From: Salinispora pacifica CNR114
GTDB lineage: Bacteria; Actinomycetota; Actinomycetes; Mycobacteriales; Micromonosporaceae
Direction: 5' to 3'
DNA length: 64,000 bases
NCBI RefSeq assembly: GCF_000514775.1
Contig: NZ_AZWO01000027.1
Span: forward strand, 1-64,000
Shown here in pieces: positions 26,578 to 35,280 of this stretch. Every line of letters begins with the position of its first letter. Positions within the stretch are counted from its first letter, which is position 1. A program made the translations under genes and the position numbers. The notes under the pieces are model-generated. The model had not been told where the DNA came from. It saw only the letters and a program-made list of their open reading frames with translations, and ran no database searches.

Positions 26578-26831
26578 TGCGGCGAGGCGAGCCGGACCCT
26601 TCGGTCGCAGTGGGAGCCGAGACCACAATCCCTGACGTACGGGAACTGCTGGCCTGCGCCGAGGCGGTTATCGCTTCCCACACCAACCGCGGTGGAATCT
26701 GCGCGGGGTGCCTCGATTGGTGGGCACGGCTGGCACCGGTCCCGTGTGAACAGACCCGATGGGCGCAGGCCGTCCGAGAGCGAATCGGCAACACCGACGC
26801 GACCGAACTCGCCGCCGAGAGTGCCGCATGA
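26577..26831 (+). CDS. small Cys-pair hypothetical protein, graspetide operon
   Basis: 84 residues; its start overlaps the previous stop and GAGAGGGAG precedes it. Contains ICAGCLDWW, a Cys-X2-Cys as in the preceding protein, and an isolated Cys later. Perhaps the two small proteins form a complex. Function unknown. Confidence 0.55.
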   Translation: MRRGEPDPSVAVGAETTIPDVRELLACAEAVIASHTNRGGICAGCLDWWARLAPVPCEQTRWAQAVRERIGNTDATELAAESAA

Positions 26832-26956
26832 GCCAGACCAACGTAGACCATGCGCGGGTGCCCCCGCACCGCGGAGGCCACTCCGTCGATCTGTCCCCAT
26901 CGACCTGCCAGGAGGTCTCATGTCCCCGACAAGCCCAGTTCTGTCACGTCCGGTGA
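26828..26956 (+). CDS. possible 42-residue peptide overlapping tgmA
   Basis: The ATG overlaps the previous stop (ATGA) and the frame runs 42 codons, past the tgmA start in another frame. No separate ribosome site is visible. It may be read-through translation that couples tgmA, or meaningless. Confidence 0.25.
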   Translation: MSQTNVDHARVPPHRGGHSVDLSPSTCQEVSCPRQAQFCHVR

Positions 26957-27264
26957 CCGACGACCCGCTGTACCCGACCCCCGGGTACCTACCTCTGGGT
27001 CGCCCGCTGGATGCTGTTGGCAGCGACGACGACGTGCAGCCGAGCCCCACCGACCGGCGTCCGTTCGCGCTCCGCTTCGCCACCGTGCCAGCACGGCCGA
27101 TCCCGGTGAACCTGACCACGGTTCGCTACGACCCGGACCCACAGCTGTCGGTCGACCCCACGGGAACCCCGGTCCTGGGCAAGCACTCGACCGGGGCAAC
27201 CAGCACCCGGACCTCGGACGGGCACAGGAGCATGGATTCCGACACCGACCACACCGAGGACTGA
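26920..27264 (+). CDS. tgmA: graspetide precursor TgmA
   Basis: 114 residues; AGGAGG sits six bases before the ATG. The middle holds the family hallmark RPFALRFA (residues about 47-54), recognised by the ATP-grasp ligase in this family (putative ATP-grasp-modified RiPP). The C-terminal core has STGATSTRTSDG followed by HRSMDSDTDHTED: Ser/Thr donors and Asp/Glu acceptors for side-chain ester cross-links. An Asp-Gly pair inside it is a candidate site for aspartimide formation by the methyltransferase. It ends 4 bases before the ATP-grasp gene. Confidence 0.8.
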   Translation: MSPTSPVLSRPVTDDPLYPTPGYLPLGRPLDAVGSDDDVQPSPTDRRPFALRFATVPARPIPVNLTTVRYDPDPQLSVDPTGTPVLGKHSTGATSTRTSDGHRSMDSDTDHTED

Positions 27265-27268
27265 ACCG

Positions 27269-28225
27269 GTGGGCGACGAGCGCACGGTGTTGGTGCTGAC
27301 CCAGCCGTACGACGTAACCGCCGACTATGTGGTGGCGGAGCTGGCAGCACGGGACGTGCCGGTATTCCGGTGCGACCCCGGCGACTTCCCGCAGCGGTTG
27401 ACGCTCGTCGCGCGGTGGGGCGAAGGCTGGCACGGCAGCCTTCGCCTCCCCGGCCGCCGCACCCCGCTGCACAACCTCGGGTGCGCCTACTACCGGCGCC
27501 CGACGGCGTTCGAGCTTCCGGCGCACCTGACCGACGAAGAACGCCGCTGGGCTGCCCGCGAGGCACGCATGGGCCTGGGCGGGGTGCTCGCCGCGCACCC
27601 AAGGTGGCTCAACCACCCACATGACATCGCCCGCGCCGAGTACAAGCCGTCCCAGCTCGCTGCCGCTGGCTCGGCCGGGCTGTCCGTGCCCCCGACATTG
27701 ATCACGAATGAGCCGGCGGCGGCCGAGCGATTCGTGCGCGAGCACGACGGCGCGGTCGTCAAACCGCTCGGCTCCGGTGTGCTGACCGAGGCCGGCGCCG
27801 CAAAGCTGATCTACACCAACCGGGTGCGCGCCGAGGAGATCGACCACACGGTTTCCGGCACCGCGCACCTGTTCCAACAGCAGGTGGAGAAGGCATACGA
27901 GGTGCGGCTGACCGTCGTTGACAAGGTGTACTTCGCTGTACGCCTCGACGGTGCCTCCGAGGCGGCCAGACTGGACTGGCGCACTGATTACGACAGCCTG
28001 TCGTACTCGGTGGTGACTGTGCCTGACCAGATCCGCGAGGCGGTGTCGCGACTGCTGGCCCGGCTTCGGCTGCGCTTCGGTGCGTTGGACTTCGTCGTCA
28101 CCCCGCAGGACGAATGGATCTTCCTGGAGATCAACCCAGATGGGCAGTGGGCGTGGCTGCAGGACGCCACCGGGCTGCCCATTTCCGCCGCGATAGCCGA
28201 TGCTCTGACCAAGGAGACACGATGA
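27269..28225 (+). CDS. tgmB: ATP-grasp graspetide ligase TgmB
   Basis: 318 residues from a GTG. MvdD/TgmB-type ATP-grasp enzyme: N-terminal VLTQPYDVTADYVVAEL, the conserved PTAFELP and VRAEEIDHTV regions, ATP-binding DGAVVKPLGSG and the metal-site end FVVTPQDEWIFLEINPDGQWAW. It phosphorylates Asp/Glu side chains of TgmA and forms omega-esters with Thr/Ser. Adjacent genes: precursor before it, methyltransferase overlapping its stop. Confidence 0.85.
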   Translation: MGDERTVLVLTQPYDVTADYVVAELAARDVPVFRCDPGDFPQRLTLVARWGEGWHGSLRLPGRRTPLHNLGCAYYRRPTAFELPAHLTDEERRWAAREARMGLGGVLAAHPRWLNHPHDIARAEYKPSQLAAAGSAGLSVPPTLITNEPAAAERFVREHDGAVVKPLGSGVLTEAGAAKLIYTNRVRAEEIDHTVSGTAHLFQQQVEKAYEVRLTVVDKVYFAVRLDGASEAARLDWRTDYDSLSYSVVTVPDQIREAVSRLLARLRLRFGALDFVVTPQDEWIFLEINPDGQWAWLQDATGLPISAAIADALTKETR

Positions 28226-29364
28226 CGGCCACCGCCGAACGGACGCGCAACCGGCTCGTGCACGAGCTGACCGGCCACGGCCGGCTCACCGAGGCGTGGC
28301 GGGCAGCGTTTGCCGCTGTGCCCCGCCACCTGTTCCTCCCCCGCTTCTTCCGCCAGACCCCAGACCGCAGCCGGTACGAAGCGGTCGACGCGACCGATCC
28401 AGGAGCGCTGGAGCTGATCTACTCCGACCGCGTGCTCCCCACCCAACTCGACGGCGACGACTCCCGCTGGGACGAGTCCCGGCGCCACGGCCCGATCGAC
28501 GGCGCGCCGACCTGTTCCAGCACCCAACCGGCTCTCATGGCGGTCATGCTGGACGCACTCGACGTGACCGACGGGCACCGGGTGTTGGAGGTCGGCACCG
28601 GCACCGGGTACAACGCGGCACTCCTCGCGCACCGGCTCGGCTCACTGCTGGTCACCACCGTCGATATCGACGCCGGCCTGGTGCGGCGGGCGCGGCGGTC
28701 GTTGGCCGCTGTCGGCTACGCCCCCACGGTGGCCGCCACCGACGGCGCGGCAGGTCACCCCGGCAACGCCCCGTACGACCGGATCATCGCCGCCTGTTCG
28801 GTGCCGCAGGTGCCGGCGGGCTGGCTCGCACAGACCCGCCCCGGCGGGGTGATCCTGACCAGCCTGCACCGCGAGATCGGCGGTGGACTGCTGCTGCGGC
28901 TGACCGTGGACGAGACCGGCGCGGCCAGCGGGCACCTGCTCGACGACTACGGCTCGTTCATGCCGCTGCGCTCCTGCCCCACCGTGCGAACCTCGGCGCT
29001 CGTCCGCGCCGCCTCCCAGGCCACCGGAGACCGGCACGAGACCCACCTACCCGGCCCGCTGGCCGACGACGGCGAGGCGTGGACCGCGCTGGTGGCGCTA
29101 CAGCTGCCGGATGTGGCCCGCCTCGACATCGACCGCCCGGACGGCCCGGTGCAGTGGCTTGTCCACCCGGATGGTTCGTGGGCGTACCACGACATCTCCA
29201 CCCGCATGGTGGAACAGGGCGGCCCACGGCGGCTGTGGACCGAGGTGGAGGACCTCTACAGCCGGTGGAGCGCATATGGCAAGCCCCACCGCCCGCACAT
29301 CGGTGTGACCGTCACCCCCGTCGGGCAGCAGGTATGGCTCACCGACCCCACCGAGATCATCTGA
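28222..29364 (+). CDS. tgmC: PIMT-like methyltransferase TgmC
   Basis: 380 residues; the start overlaps the ligase stop (ATGA). SAM motif I VLEVGTGTGYNAALLA near residue 118, and TCSSTQPALMAVML just before it, as in protein-isoaspartate methyltransferases; the C-terminal 170 residues are extra, as in the graspetide system methyltransferases. In the characterised fuscimiditide pathway such an enzyme methylates a core Asp, which then closes to a stable aspartimide. The same role is inferred here. Confidence 0.83.
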   Translation: MTATAERTRNRLVHELTGHGRLTEAWRAAFAAVPRHLFLPRFFRQTPDRSRYEAVDATDPGALELIYSDRVLPTQLDGDDSRWDESRRHGPIDGAPTCSSTQPALMAVMLDALDVTDGHRVLEVGTGTGYNAALLAHRLGSLLVTTVDIDAGLVRRARRSLAAVGYAPTVAATDGAAGHPGNAPYDRIIAACSVPQVPAGWLAQTRPGGVILTSLHREIGGGLLLRLTVDETGAASGHLLDDYGSFMPLRSCPTVRTSALVRAASQATGDRHETHLPGPLADDGEAWTALVALQLPDVARLDIDRPDGPVQWLVHPDGSWAYHDISTRMVEQGGPRRLWTEVEDLYSRWSAYGKPHRPHIGVTVTPVGQQVWLTDPTEII

Positions 29365-29463
29365 GACGATCTATTACTTGCGCCGGCTAAAGCTCTTTCG
29401 GCCCGCGCGAATTCAACCGCATGGTCAACCCCACGCCCTGACCGAGGACGGACCCCGGAGTGT

Positions 29464-29865
29464 TCACCCTCGCCCTGAAACGGACCTAATCCCCCAGGCC
29501 GCCCGCTCCCGGAGGAGCGCGTCGCCAGTCCGGTACAGCTCGATCAGGAGTGGCCTGAGGGTCCGGCCGACTGGGGTGAGTTGGTAGACGGCGTGAGAGG
29601 GGAAGCCCTTCTGGCGCTCGCACTCGACCAGGTCGGCCCGCGCCAGCGTGGCGAGCCGCTCACTCAAGACCTTTGCGCTCAGCTTGGGCAGTGCGGCCCG
29701 AAGCTGACTGAAGGAGCGGGGCCCGTGCATCAGTTCCCGTAGGAGCAGCGTCGTCCATCGGCCGGCGACGGCGGCGAGTGCCACCTCCACCGGGCAGGTC
29801 GGCTCCGGATGTCTCGTTTCACCTCGGGTGTCCAAAACGAGGTCACGATCCCAGCCGTCGCTCAC
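29464..29865 (-). CDS. HxlR family transcriptional regulator
   Basis: 133 residues from the GTG at 29865; longer in-frame starts would overlap the divergent gene. Signature CPVEVALAAVAGRWTTLLLRELMHGPRSFSQL and the wing HAVYQLTPVGRTLRPLL are typical of HxlR winged helices. Only 39 bases separate its start from the divergent SnoaL-like gene, which it probably controls. Confidence 0.85.
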   Translation of the reverse strand: MSDGWDRDLVLDTRGETRHPEPTCPVEVALAAVAGRWTTLLLRELMHGPRSFSQLRAALPKLSAKVLSERLATLARADLVECERQKGFPSHAVYQLTPVGRTLRPLLIELYRTGDALLRERAAWGIRSVSGRG

Positions 29866-29904
29866 CGTTTGGTTACCTGCGACGGGCTCGGTTTGACTGA
29901 CCGT

Positions 29905-30330
29905 ATGCCAACTGACTTCACCAACCATCCTGTCATTGTCGCTCTCACCGACGACGCCAGCCAACACCCGCTGGTCTTCGCTCGAGCCTTTAACTCCGGG
30001 GACGTCGGTGCTGTTGAGCAGGTTTACGAACCGGACGGCGTCTTTGTCGCCGCGCCAGGCCAACCTGTCACCGGCGCCGCCCGGGCCGCGGCCAATCAAC
30101 AATTCCTCGGCCTGGGACTACCAATCGATGTTCGTCCACGGCATGTTTACGTGGCCGACGACATCGCCCTGTTGATTGTCGATTGGACCATAGACGGCCA
30201 GGGCCCCGACGGGAAGCATGTGCACCTGGAGGGCACGGCTACCGACGTGGCGCGGCGAGGGCCGGACGGCCGCTGGCGGTACGTCATCGACAACCCGTTC
30301 GGCACCGATAGGTCGAATGACCCGCAATAG
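29905..30330 (+). CDS. SnoaL-like / DUF4440 protein
   Basis: 141 residues from the ATG at 29905. NTF2-like cone fold expected: FARAFNSGDVGAVEQVYEPDGVFVAAPG, then a middle VADDIALLIVDWTIDG and a final RWRYVIDNPFG. Members act as small enzymes or binding proteins; no catalytic residue can be assigned. Divergent from its likely HxlR regulator. Confidence 0.75.
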   Translation: MPTDFTNHPVIVALTDDASQHPLVFARAFNSGDVGAVEQVYEPDGVFVAAPGQPVTGAARAAANQQFLGLGLPIDVRPRHVYVADDIALLIVDWTIDGQGPDGKHVHLEGTATDVARRGPDGRWRYVIDNPFGTDRSNDPQ

Positions 30331-30450
30331 TGGTGAGCACATGCCGGCTTCGCCGGCCGGTTCACCGTAGCCAGCACCCGGCCAAGATTTCAGCAAAGAC
30401 GCTCACGGGCCCGTCCCGAGCGGTCGTTTCTGACGGGTACGCCGTGGTCG

Positions 30451-32412
30451 CTACGGGAAGGGGTGCGGCACGAGGCGGAGATCGGTGTCGGCCAGGTCGG
30501 TGTCGGTGAGGCCCGCCACCGCGGGCGCGGTCCGCAGCCGCGGCAGGTGCGGAGCCCGCTGTCGGATCCAGCCGAAGTCGATCGGAAGCAGACCGGGCAC
30601 GATCGTGCAGACCGAGCGGAGTCCCACCGCCTCCTGCTCTGGTGTGGTCTGATCCACCATGATCGCCTCGAACCCGCGCGCAGCCAGCAGGTCGAGCACC
30701 CGGCGCAGGTCGTCGCGGAGATCCGGCGTGCCGGGGGGCCGGTAGCAGGCGAAGAGATGCTCGATGGGAAGCGTGTCACGGTCGTCGAGGTAGCTTCCGG
30801 CGTGCACCGCCATCCGGGGTAGGCCGAAGAGTGCCGAGTGGTCCGGCAGCCGGCGGACGAGGGTGTAGTCGTCGGCCATCCGTTCCAGCTCGGCCCGGCG
30901 CCGGCGCACCGTGGTGGGCTGGTGCGGGATGTAGGTGAGCGCCTCGGCGAGCGCGCCGGTGACCGCCTGCCGCGGGTCGAGGTGGGCGGCGGCGGCGAAG
31001 GAGAGCAGGCCGGGGCCGCCGTCGTGGCGGACCGCGAGGCTGGTGACCACGGGTACGTCGAGGTCGATCCGGGTGTCGAAGGCGTGGAGCCGGTAGCCCT
31101 GCAGCTCGGCGCGGTCGACCAGTGCGCGCACCGTCGAAGGGCAGGTGTCGAGGTCTATCCGGGGCAGGGTCAGGTTGCCGTACCAGGCGAGCAGGAACGC
31201 GTCGCGCTCGATCAACTCCAACAGTCCGAACAGGACGGCCTCCGGCAGGCAGCTGCCGGTGGCGCAGCCGCTGGAGGAGGAGAGGACGAAGGTATCGCCG
31301 GCGGCCGGCGAGCTGTAGAAGCACAGCCGGCGCGGCACCAGTACGGGCCTGCCGGTGTGCAGGTTCTGGCCCCACACCCAGGGGATCGGTCGTTCTGGGT
31401 CGAACCGGCGCAGGATCAGGTCGGTCTCGTACACGTCGTCGGGGTGCCGGCCGCAGCGGTCCGGGTGTAGCGCCTCCGGGCCGAGGTCGGCGTAGGCGGC
31501 GAGGACCGGGGTGAGATTGCGCCGTCGGTGGGTCCCCGCGTAGCGCTCCAGCCCTTCGAGGTGGGCCAGCGCGCGGCTCGCGTCGTAGCCGCTGGACTGG
31601 CCGCTCCAGGAGACATCGAGCAGCCCGCCGTAGCCGCGGATGAAGACGCTGCCGGTCACCGGTGCGGTGGTCGGTGACGTGACGGTAAGCGCGGTACCCG
31701 CACCGACTGCGCCGCAGACCGGGTTGACCAGCGCGGCTGCCGGCAGCGGATAGTCGTCGGGAGTACGCAGCCGGTACGTGTCGGGGCGGGGCTTGGGCCG
31801 GGGTTGGTGCGCGAGCACCAGCGGGTCGGGGGTGTCGGGTCGTTGCCGGGCGCAGCTGGGGCAGCACGGCTCGGCCAGCAGCGGGTAGGTGCGGACCCGC
31901 AGGCTGGCCAGGTCGAGCTGGCTGACCCGGGGCAGCGGGATGCTGTGCCGGTCCCAGCTTGGTGGCGGCGGCAGCGGTGGGCCGGTGTGGCTGGCGCGGT
32001 AGAGCTCCCAGACGGCGTCGAGCTGGTAGGCGGTCAGCTGTGGCCACGGGCCGACCGCGGTCGTCTGGTCACCGACCTCCAGGGCGTCCCGTTGGCTCCG
32101 GCTGCGCAGCCGCTGCCACCGGGTGGCCAGGCAGTGCCCGCAGGCCCGGCCCGCCGTGCCACCGAGCGGTCCGATCAGCACGGTGGCGGCGGTGAGGTGC
32201 ACGGTGGCGGCGCACCGGTTCGGGTCGGCCACGGCGGGCGCGGCGACGTCGCCCAACGTCACCACCCGCGGCGCCCCTCCGGCTCGCCGGGCCCGCCGGT
32301 CTTCGGCGACGCCGGTCGGCTGGGCCAGCCAACGGCGGCGCAGGTGCTGTCGGAGTTGGGCCGCGGCGGCGGCGAGGGGGGTGGGGTGCGCTGCCGCCGC
32401 GGTGCCGGTCAT
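30451..32412 (-). CDS. YcaO cyclodehydratase, copy 1, of the azole RiPP operon
   Basis: 653 residues from the ATG at 32412, which overlaps the permease stop. N-terminal about 220 residues carry paired cysteines (CGHC, CPSC) like ThiF/E1-type partner domains; the C-terminal YcaO domain has SSSSGCATGSCLPEAVLFGLLELIERDAFLLAWYG and the terminal PHPFP, which is the PxPxP end needed by azoline-forming YcaO enzymes. It should use ATP to cyclise Cys, Ser or Thr in the precursor to azolines. It is the last gene of the ten-gene operon. A second YcaO protein at 40732 shares its layout. Confidence 0.87.
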   Translation of the reverse strand: MTGTAAAAHPTPLAAAAAQLRQHLRRRWLAQPTGVAEDRRARRAGGAPRVVTLGDVAAPAVADPNRCAATVHLTAATVLIGPLGGTAGRACGHCLATRWQRLRSRSQRDALEVGDQTTAVGPWPQLTAYQLDAVWELYRASHTGPPLPPPPSWDRHSIPLPRVSQLDLASLRVRTYPLLAEPCCPSCARQRPDTPDPLVLAHQPRPKPRPDTYRLRTPDDYPLPAAALVNPVCGAVGAGTALTVTSPTTAPVTGSVFIRGYGGLLDVSWSGQSSGYDASRALAHLEGLERYAGTHRRRNLTPVLAAYADLGPEALHPDRCGRHPDDVYETDLILRRFDPERPIPWVWGQNLHTGRPVLVPRRLCFYSSPAAGDTFVLSSSSGCATGSCLPEAVLFGLLELIERDAFLLAWYGNLTLPRIDLDTCPSTVRALVDRAELQGYRLHAFDTRIDLDVPVVTSLAVRHDGGPGLLSFAAAAHLDPRQAVTGALAEALTYIPHQPTTVRRRRAELERMADDYTLVRRLPDHSALFGLPRMAVHAGSYLDDRDTLPIEHLFACYRPPGTPDLRDDLRRVLDLLAARGFEAIMVDQTTPEQEAVGLRSVCTIVPGLLPIDFGWIRQRAPHLPRLRTAPAVAGLTDTDLADTDLRLVPHPFP

Positions 32413-33164
32413 GAGTCGTTGCTCCAGCGGAAGGTCCGCACCCCGACGACCGCGAACACGGCGGTGAAGACGACCAGCGCGGCGCACGAGATCAGGTAGT
32501 CGGTCATGGTGCCGAATCCGGTGAAGGCGTACGTGATGCCGTCGTTGACGTAGCGCATCGGCAGTACCCGGGAGACCTCCTGTAGCCAGGTCGGCATCAG
32601 CTCGAGGGGGTAGAACGAACCGGAGAGGAAGGCCATCGGCACCACGACGCAGTTGGCGATCGCGGCGACGGCCTCCGGGGTGTTGGCCGCGGATCCGACG
32701 ATCAGGCCGAGGGCGAGGAAGGCGGTCACCGCGAGCAGCATGATCGGGATGGCGAGCGGCCACGTCGGGTCCGGGCGCATGCCGAAGACCGGCAGCATCG
32801 CGACGCCGACGAAGAGCACGCACTGCGCCGCCCCGATGCCCAGCGCGACCACGTAGCGGGAGCCGATCACCGACCAGATGCTGGTTGGGGAGAGCCGGAT
32901 GATCCGCAGCAGGTCGTCGTTGCGCCACTGCATCAGGGTGAAGGCCACGCCGAAGAGGGCGGCGTTGGCCAGGCCCCAGGAGAGCACACCCGGAGCGATG
33001 TAGTCGACGTATCCGCGGCCGGTGTCGGCGACCTCCTGGTTACGGAAGATCAGTGCGAAGATGACCAGGAAGATCAGGGGAAAGGCGAAGGTGAAGAAGA
33101 CCGTCGTGGCGTCCCGGACGGCCGCCTTGTAGACGGCTCGGGAGAGTGCGGCGTATGCGCTCAT
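32409..33164 (-). CDS. ABC-2 type transporter permease
   Basis: 251 residues with six membrane segments, the family FFTFAFPLIFLVIFALIF helix and the later PIMLLAVTAFLALGLIVGSAANTPE stretch (residues about 125-150). It starts on the ATPase stop and overlaps the YcaO gene at the end. With the ATPase it should export the finished peptide. Confidence 0.87.
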   Translation of the reverse strand: MSAYAALSRAVYKAAVRDATTVFFTFAFPLIFLVIFALIFRNQEVADTGRGYVDYIAPGVLSWGLANAALFGVAFTLMQWRNDDLLRIIRLSPTSIWSVIGSRYVVALGIGAAQCVLFVGVAMLPVFGMRPDPTWPLAIPIMLLAVTAFLALGLIVGSAANTPEAVAAIANCVVVPMAFLSGSFYPLELMPTWLQEVSRVLPMRYVNDGITYAFTGFGTMTDYLISCAALVVFTAVFAVVGVRTFRWSNDS

Positions 33165-34072
33165 GCCTGCGGCGCTCCGATCAGCTCGAGGTAGACGTCT
33201 TCCAGGGTGGCCGGTCGGGTCTCCACGTCGTCCAGGTCGGCGGCACCGTCGAGGGCGGCGAGCACCCGGGCCGCGTGCGCGGTCCGCAGCACGAGCATGC
33301 CGTCCTCGACGGCGACCCCGTTGACGCCGTCGAGGGTGCCGGCCTGTTCCGGGCTGAGCCGGCCGGCGGGGATGACCAGTCGGGTACCGATGCCGGAACG
33401 GGCGATCAGTTCGCGGGGGCTGTCGAGCGCCAGGACGCGCCCGGCGGAGAGGATTGCGACCCGGTCGCAGAGGGTCTGCGCCTCGTCCAGGTGGTGGGTG
33501 GTGTAAACGATGGTCTTGCCGATCGCCTTCAGGTTGCGCAGCATCTGGCCGAGGTCGCGGCGGGCCTCCGGGTCCAGCGCGGCGGTGGGTTCGTCCAGGA
33601 AGACCACCTCGGGGTCGTGGACGAGGGTCGAGGCGATGGCGAGGCGCTGGCGCTGACCGCCGGAGATCCTGGTGACCCGGACGTTCCCGGAATCGGTCAG
33701 CCCGACCAGGTCCAGCGCCTTCTCGGCGGTGGCTGGGGGGAGGCCGTAGAGGGCGGCGACGGTCACCAGGTGCTCGCGGGCGGTCAGCCGGGTAAAGAAG
33801 GCCGAGCGCTGGGTCTGCACGCCGATCCGGGGCAGCAGGTCGAGGTTACGTGGCGCTGGTGCCATGCCCAGCACGGTGATGGTGCCGGTGTCGGGGAGGC
33901 GCAGTCCCTCGATCATCTCGATGAGCGTGGTCTTGCCGGCACCGTTGGGGCCGAGCAGGCCGAAGAACTCGCCGCGGCCGATCGAGATGGAGACCTCATC
34001 GGCCGCCCTCACCTCGCCATACGATTTACTCACGGCGTCCAGCACGATCGCCGGACTGTCGATGGGTGACAT
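33161..34072 (-). CDS. ABC transporter ATP-binding protein, peptide exporter
   Basis: 303 residues from the ATG at 34072, which has AAAGGCGAG upstream; a GTG at 34087 overlapping the M50 stop is an alternative. Walker A GPNGAGKTTLIEM, signature ISGGQRQRLAIASTL and Walker B VVFLDEPTAALDPEA. The C-terminal 70 residues resemble drug-resistance type ABC-A subunits. Partner of the ABC-2 permease; likely exports the RiPP and gives self-resistance. Confidence 0.9.
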   Translation of the reverse strand: MSPIDSPAIVLDAVSKSYGEVRAADEVSISIGRGEFFGLLGPNGAGKTTLIEMIEGLRLPDTGTITVLGMAPAPRNLDLLPRIGVQTQRSAFFTRLTAREHLVTVAALYGLPPATAEKALDLVGLTDSGNVRVTRISGGQRQRLAIASTLVHDPEVVFLDEPTAALDPEARRDLGQMLRNLKAIGKTIVYTTHHLDEAQTLCDRVAILSAGRVLALDSPRELIARSGIGTRLVIPAGRLSPEQAGTLDGVNGVAVEDGMLVLRTAHAARVLAALDGAADLDDVETRPATLEDVYLELIGAPQA

Positions 34073-34083
34073 CGGCTCGCCTT

Positions 34084-35280
34084 TCACTGGTTGTTCTCAC
34101 TGGTGGGTGGTGCTGGAATCCGGTCCGCCGGACGGGGCCGACCGGGTCGGGCCAGCCAGCCGGCGACGGTCAGACCGACGATGGCGGCCGGCAGAACGTA
34201 GGCGAGCGCGCCGAGGGAGGGCCGAAGCAGGGCGCCCAGGTAGACGATCACGAGACTGGCGGCGGCAGCGCTCGCCAGCAGCCACCCGGCGGCGAAGAGC
34301 CCGAGACAGACCGCGGCCCGTCGCGGGTAGCGGCGGCTGGGCCGGCGCAGCAGGCGCCGGGGAAGGGTCGCCAGGTAGCGGCGGCTCTCCGGGGCCAGGT
34401 CCAGCTGGTCCAGCAGGTGACTGAGGACCTTGTAGCCGTCCAGTGGGGGCAGGGCGATGACGTTGACCAGCGTCTGGGCCGCCCCGACCAGCACGAACGC
34501 GCTGAGGATCCGATCGGCGAAGGCGCCGGGCAGCACGATGAGGGCGGCGCCGGCGAGCAGCAGGACCAGCCCGTTGGCTACCGCGCCGGCCGACGCGATC
34601 AGCACCTGCTGGGACCGACGTGGTAAGTAGAGGTAGTCCTCGACCCGGCAGGTGAGGGTGACCAGGTTGATCCGGTTGACGGTGGCACCGAAGTGGACGG
34701 CCACCACCCCGTGCGCGAACTCGTGCAGGGCCGCGCTCGACCAGGCGAGCAACGCCAGCGCCACCAGGCTGACCGGGTCGGTGAAGGCCGGGCGGGCGGT
34801 CTGCCAGAGCGGGCCGAGCCGCAACCCGACCAGTGCGAGCAGCGCGACGACGAGGACGGCGACCAGTACGAAGACCGCCGGGCGCAGCAGGAACCGCAGT
34901 CGGTGCGCCCACCATCCCAGCGCGCCGGAGCGTACCGGGTCGGCCGGCGCCCGCCCGCCGTCGCCCGGCGCCGTGGCCGGGCCGGCGGGGTGAACGGCCA
35001 GTAGGTCCCGCTCGTGGAGGAGCCACAGCAGCCGGGTCCAGTGCGCGTCGCCGAGGCGGCGACCGTACTCGTCGGCGTACTCGGTGCCGACCTCGCCGAG
35101 GGATCGGACGCCGTCGAGGCGGCGGAGCAGGAATTGCTCCTTCGGCGGGATCTCGAACGCCCGGCCGGTGCGCCGGTCCTTGAGCAGATAGACCGTGTCG
35201 GGGCCACGCCGCAGTGGGCGCGAGAAGATCAGATCTTCGCGCAGCCGGGGGCGTTTGGCCAGCAGGCCCGGATGTGTCAC
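34084..35280 (-). CDS. M50 metalloprotease with RRE-like N-terminus
   Basis: 398 residues from a GTG overlapping the eliminase stop (GTGA). Residues 1-95 (RLREDLIFSRPLRRG, TGRAFEIPPKEQFLLRRLDG) look like a PqqD/RRE leader-binding domain. Then membrane helices with the zinc motif HEFAHG and the second metal-ligand region PPLDGYKVL. Site-2-protease-type enzymes cleave in or near the membrane. Position next to the exporter suggests it removes the precursor leader during export. Inferred; no such activity is proved for this protein. Confidence 0.8.
   Translation of the reverse strand: MTHPGLLAKRPRLREDLIFSRPLRRGPDTVYLLKDRRTGRAFEIPPKEQFLLRRLDGVRSLGEVGTEYADEYGRRLGDAHWTRLLWLLHERDLLAVHPAGPATAPGDGGRAPADPVRSGALGWWAHRLRFLLRPAVFVLVAVLVVALLALVGLRLGPLWQTARPAFTDPVSLVALALLAWSSAALHEFAHGVVAVHFGATVNRINLVTLTCRVEDYLYLPRRSQQVLIASAGAVANGLVLLLAGAALIVLPGAFADRILSAFVLVGAAQTLVNVIALPPLDGYKVLSHLLDQLDLAPESRRYLATLPRRLLRRPSRRYPRRAAVCLGLFAAGWLLASAAAASLVIVYLGALLRPSLGALAYVLPAAIVGLTVAGWLARPGRPRPADRIPAPPTSENNQ

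Noticed and set aside
30451..32928. 825-codon version of the first YcaO protein
   Set aside because: Residues before the ATG at 32412 are a shadow of the permease gene.
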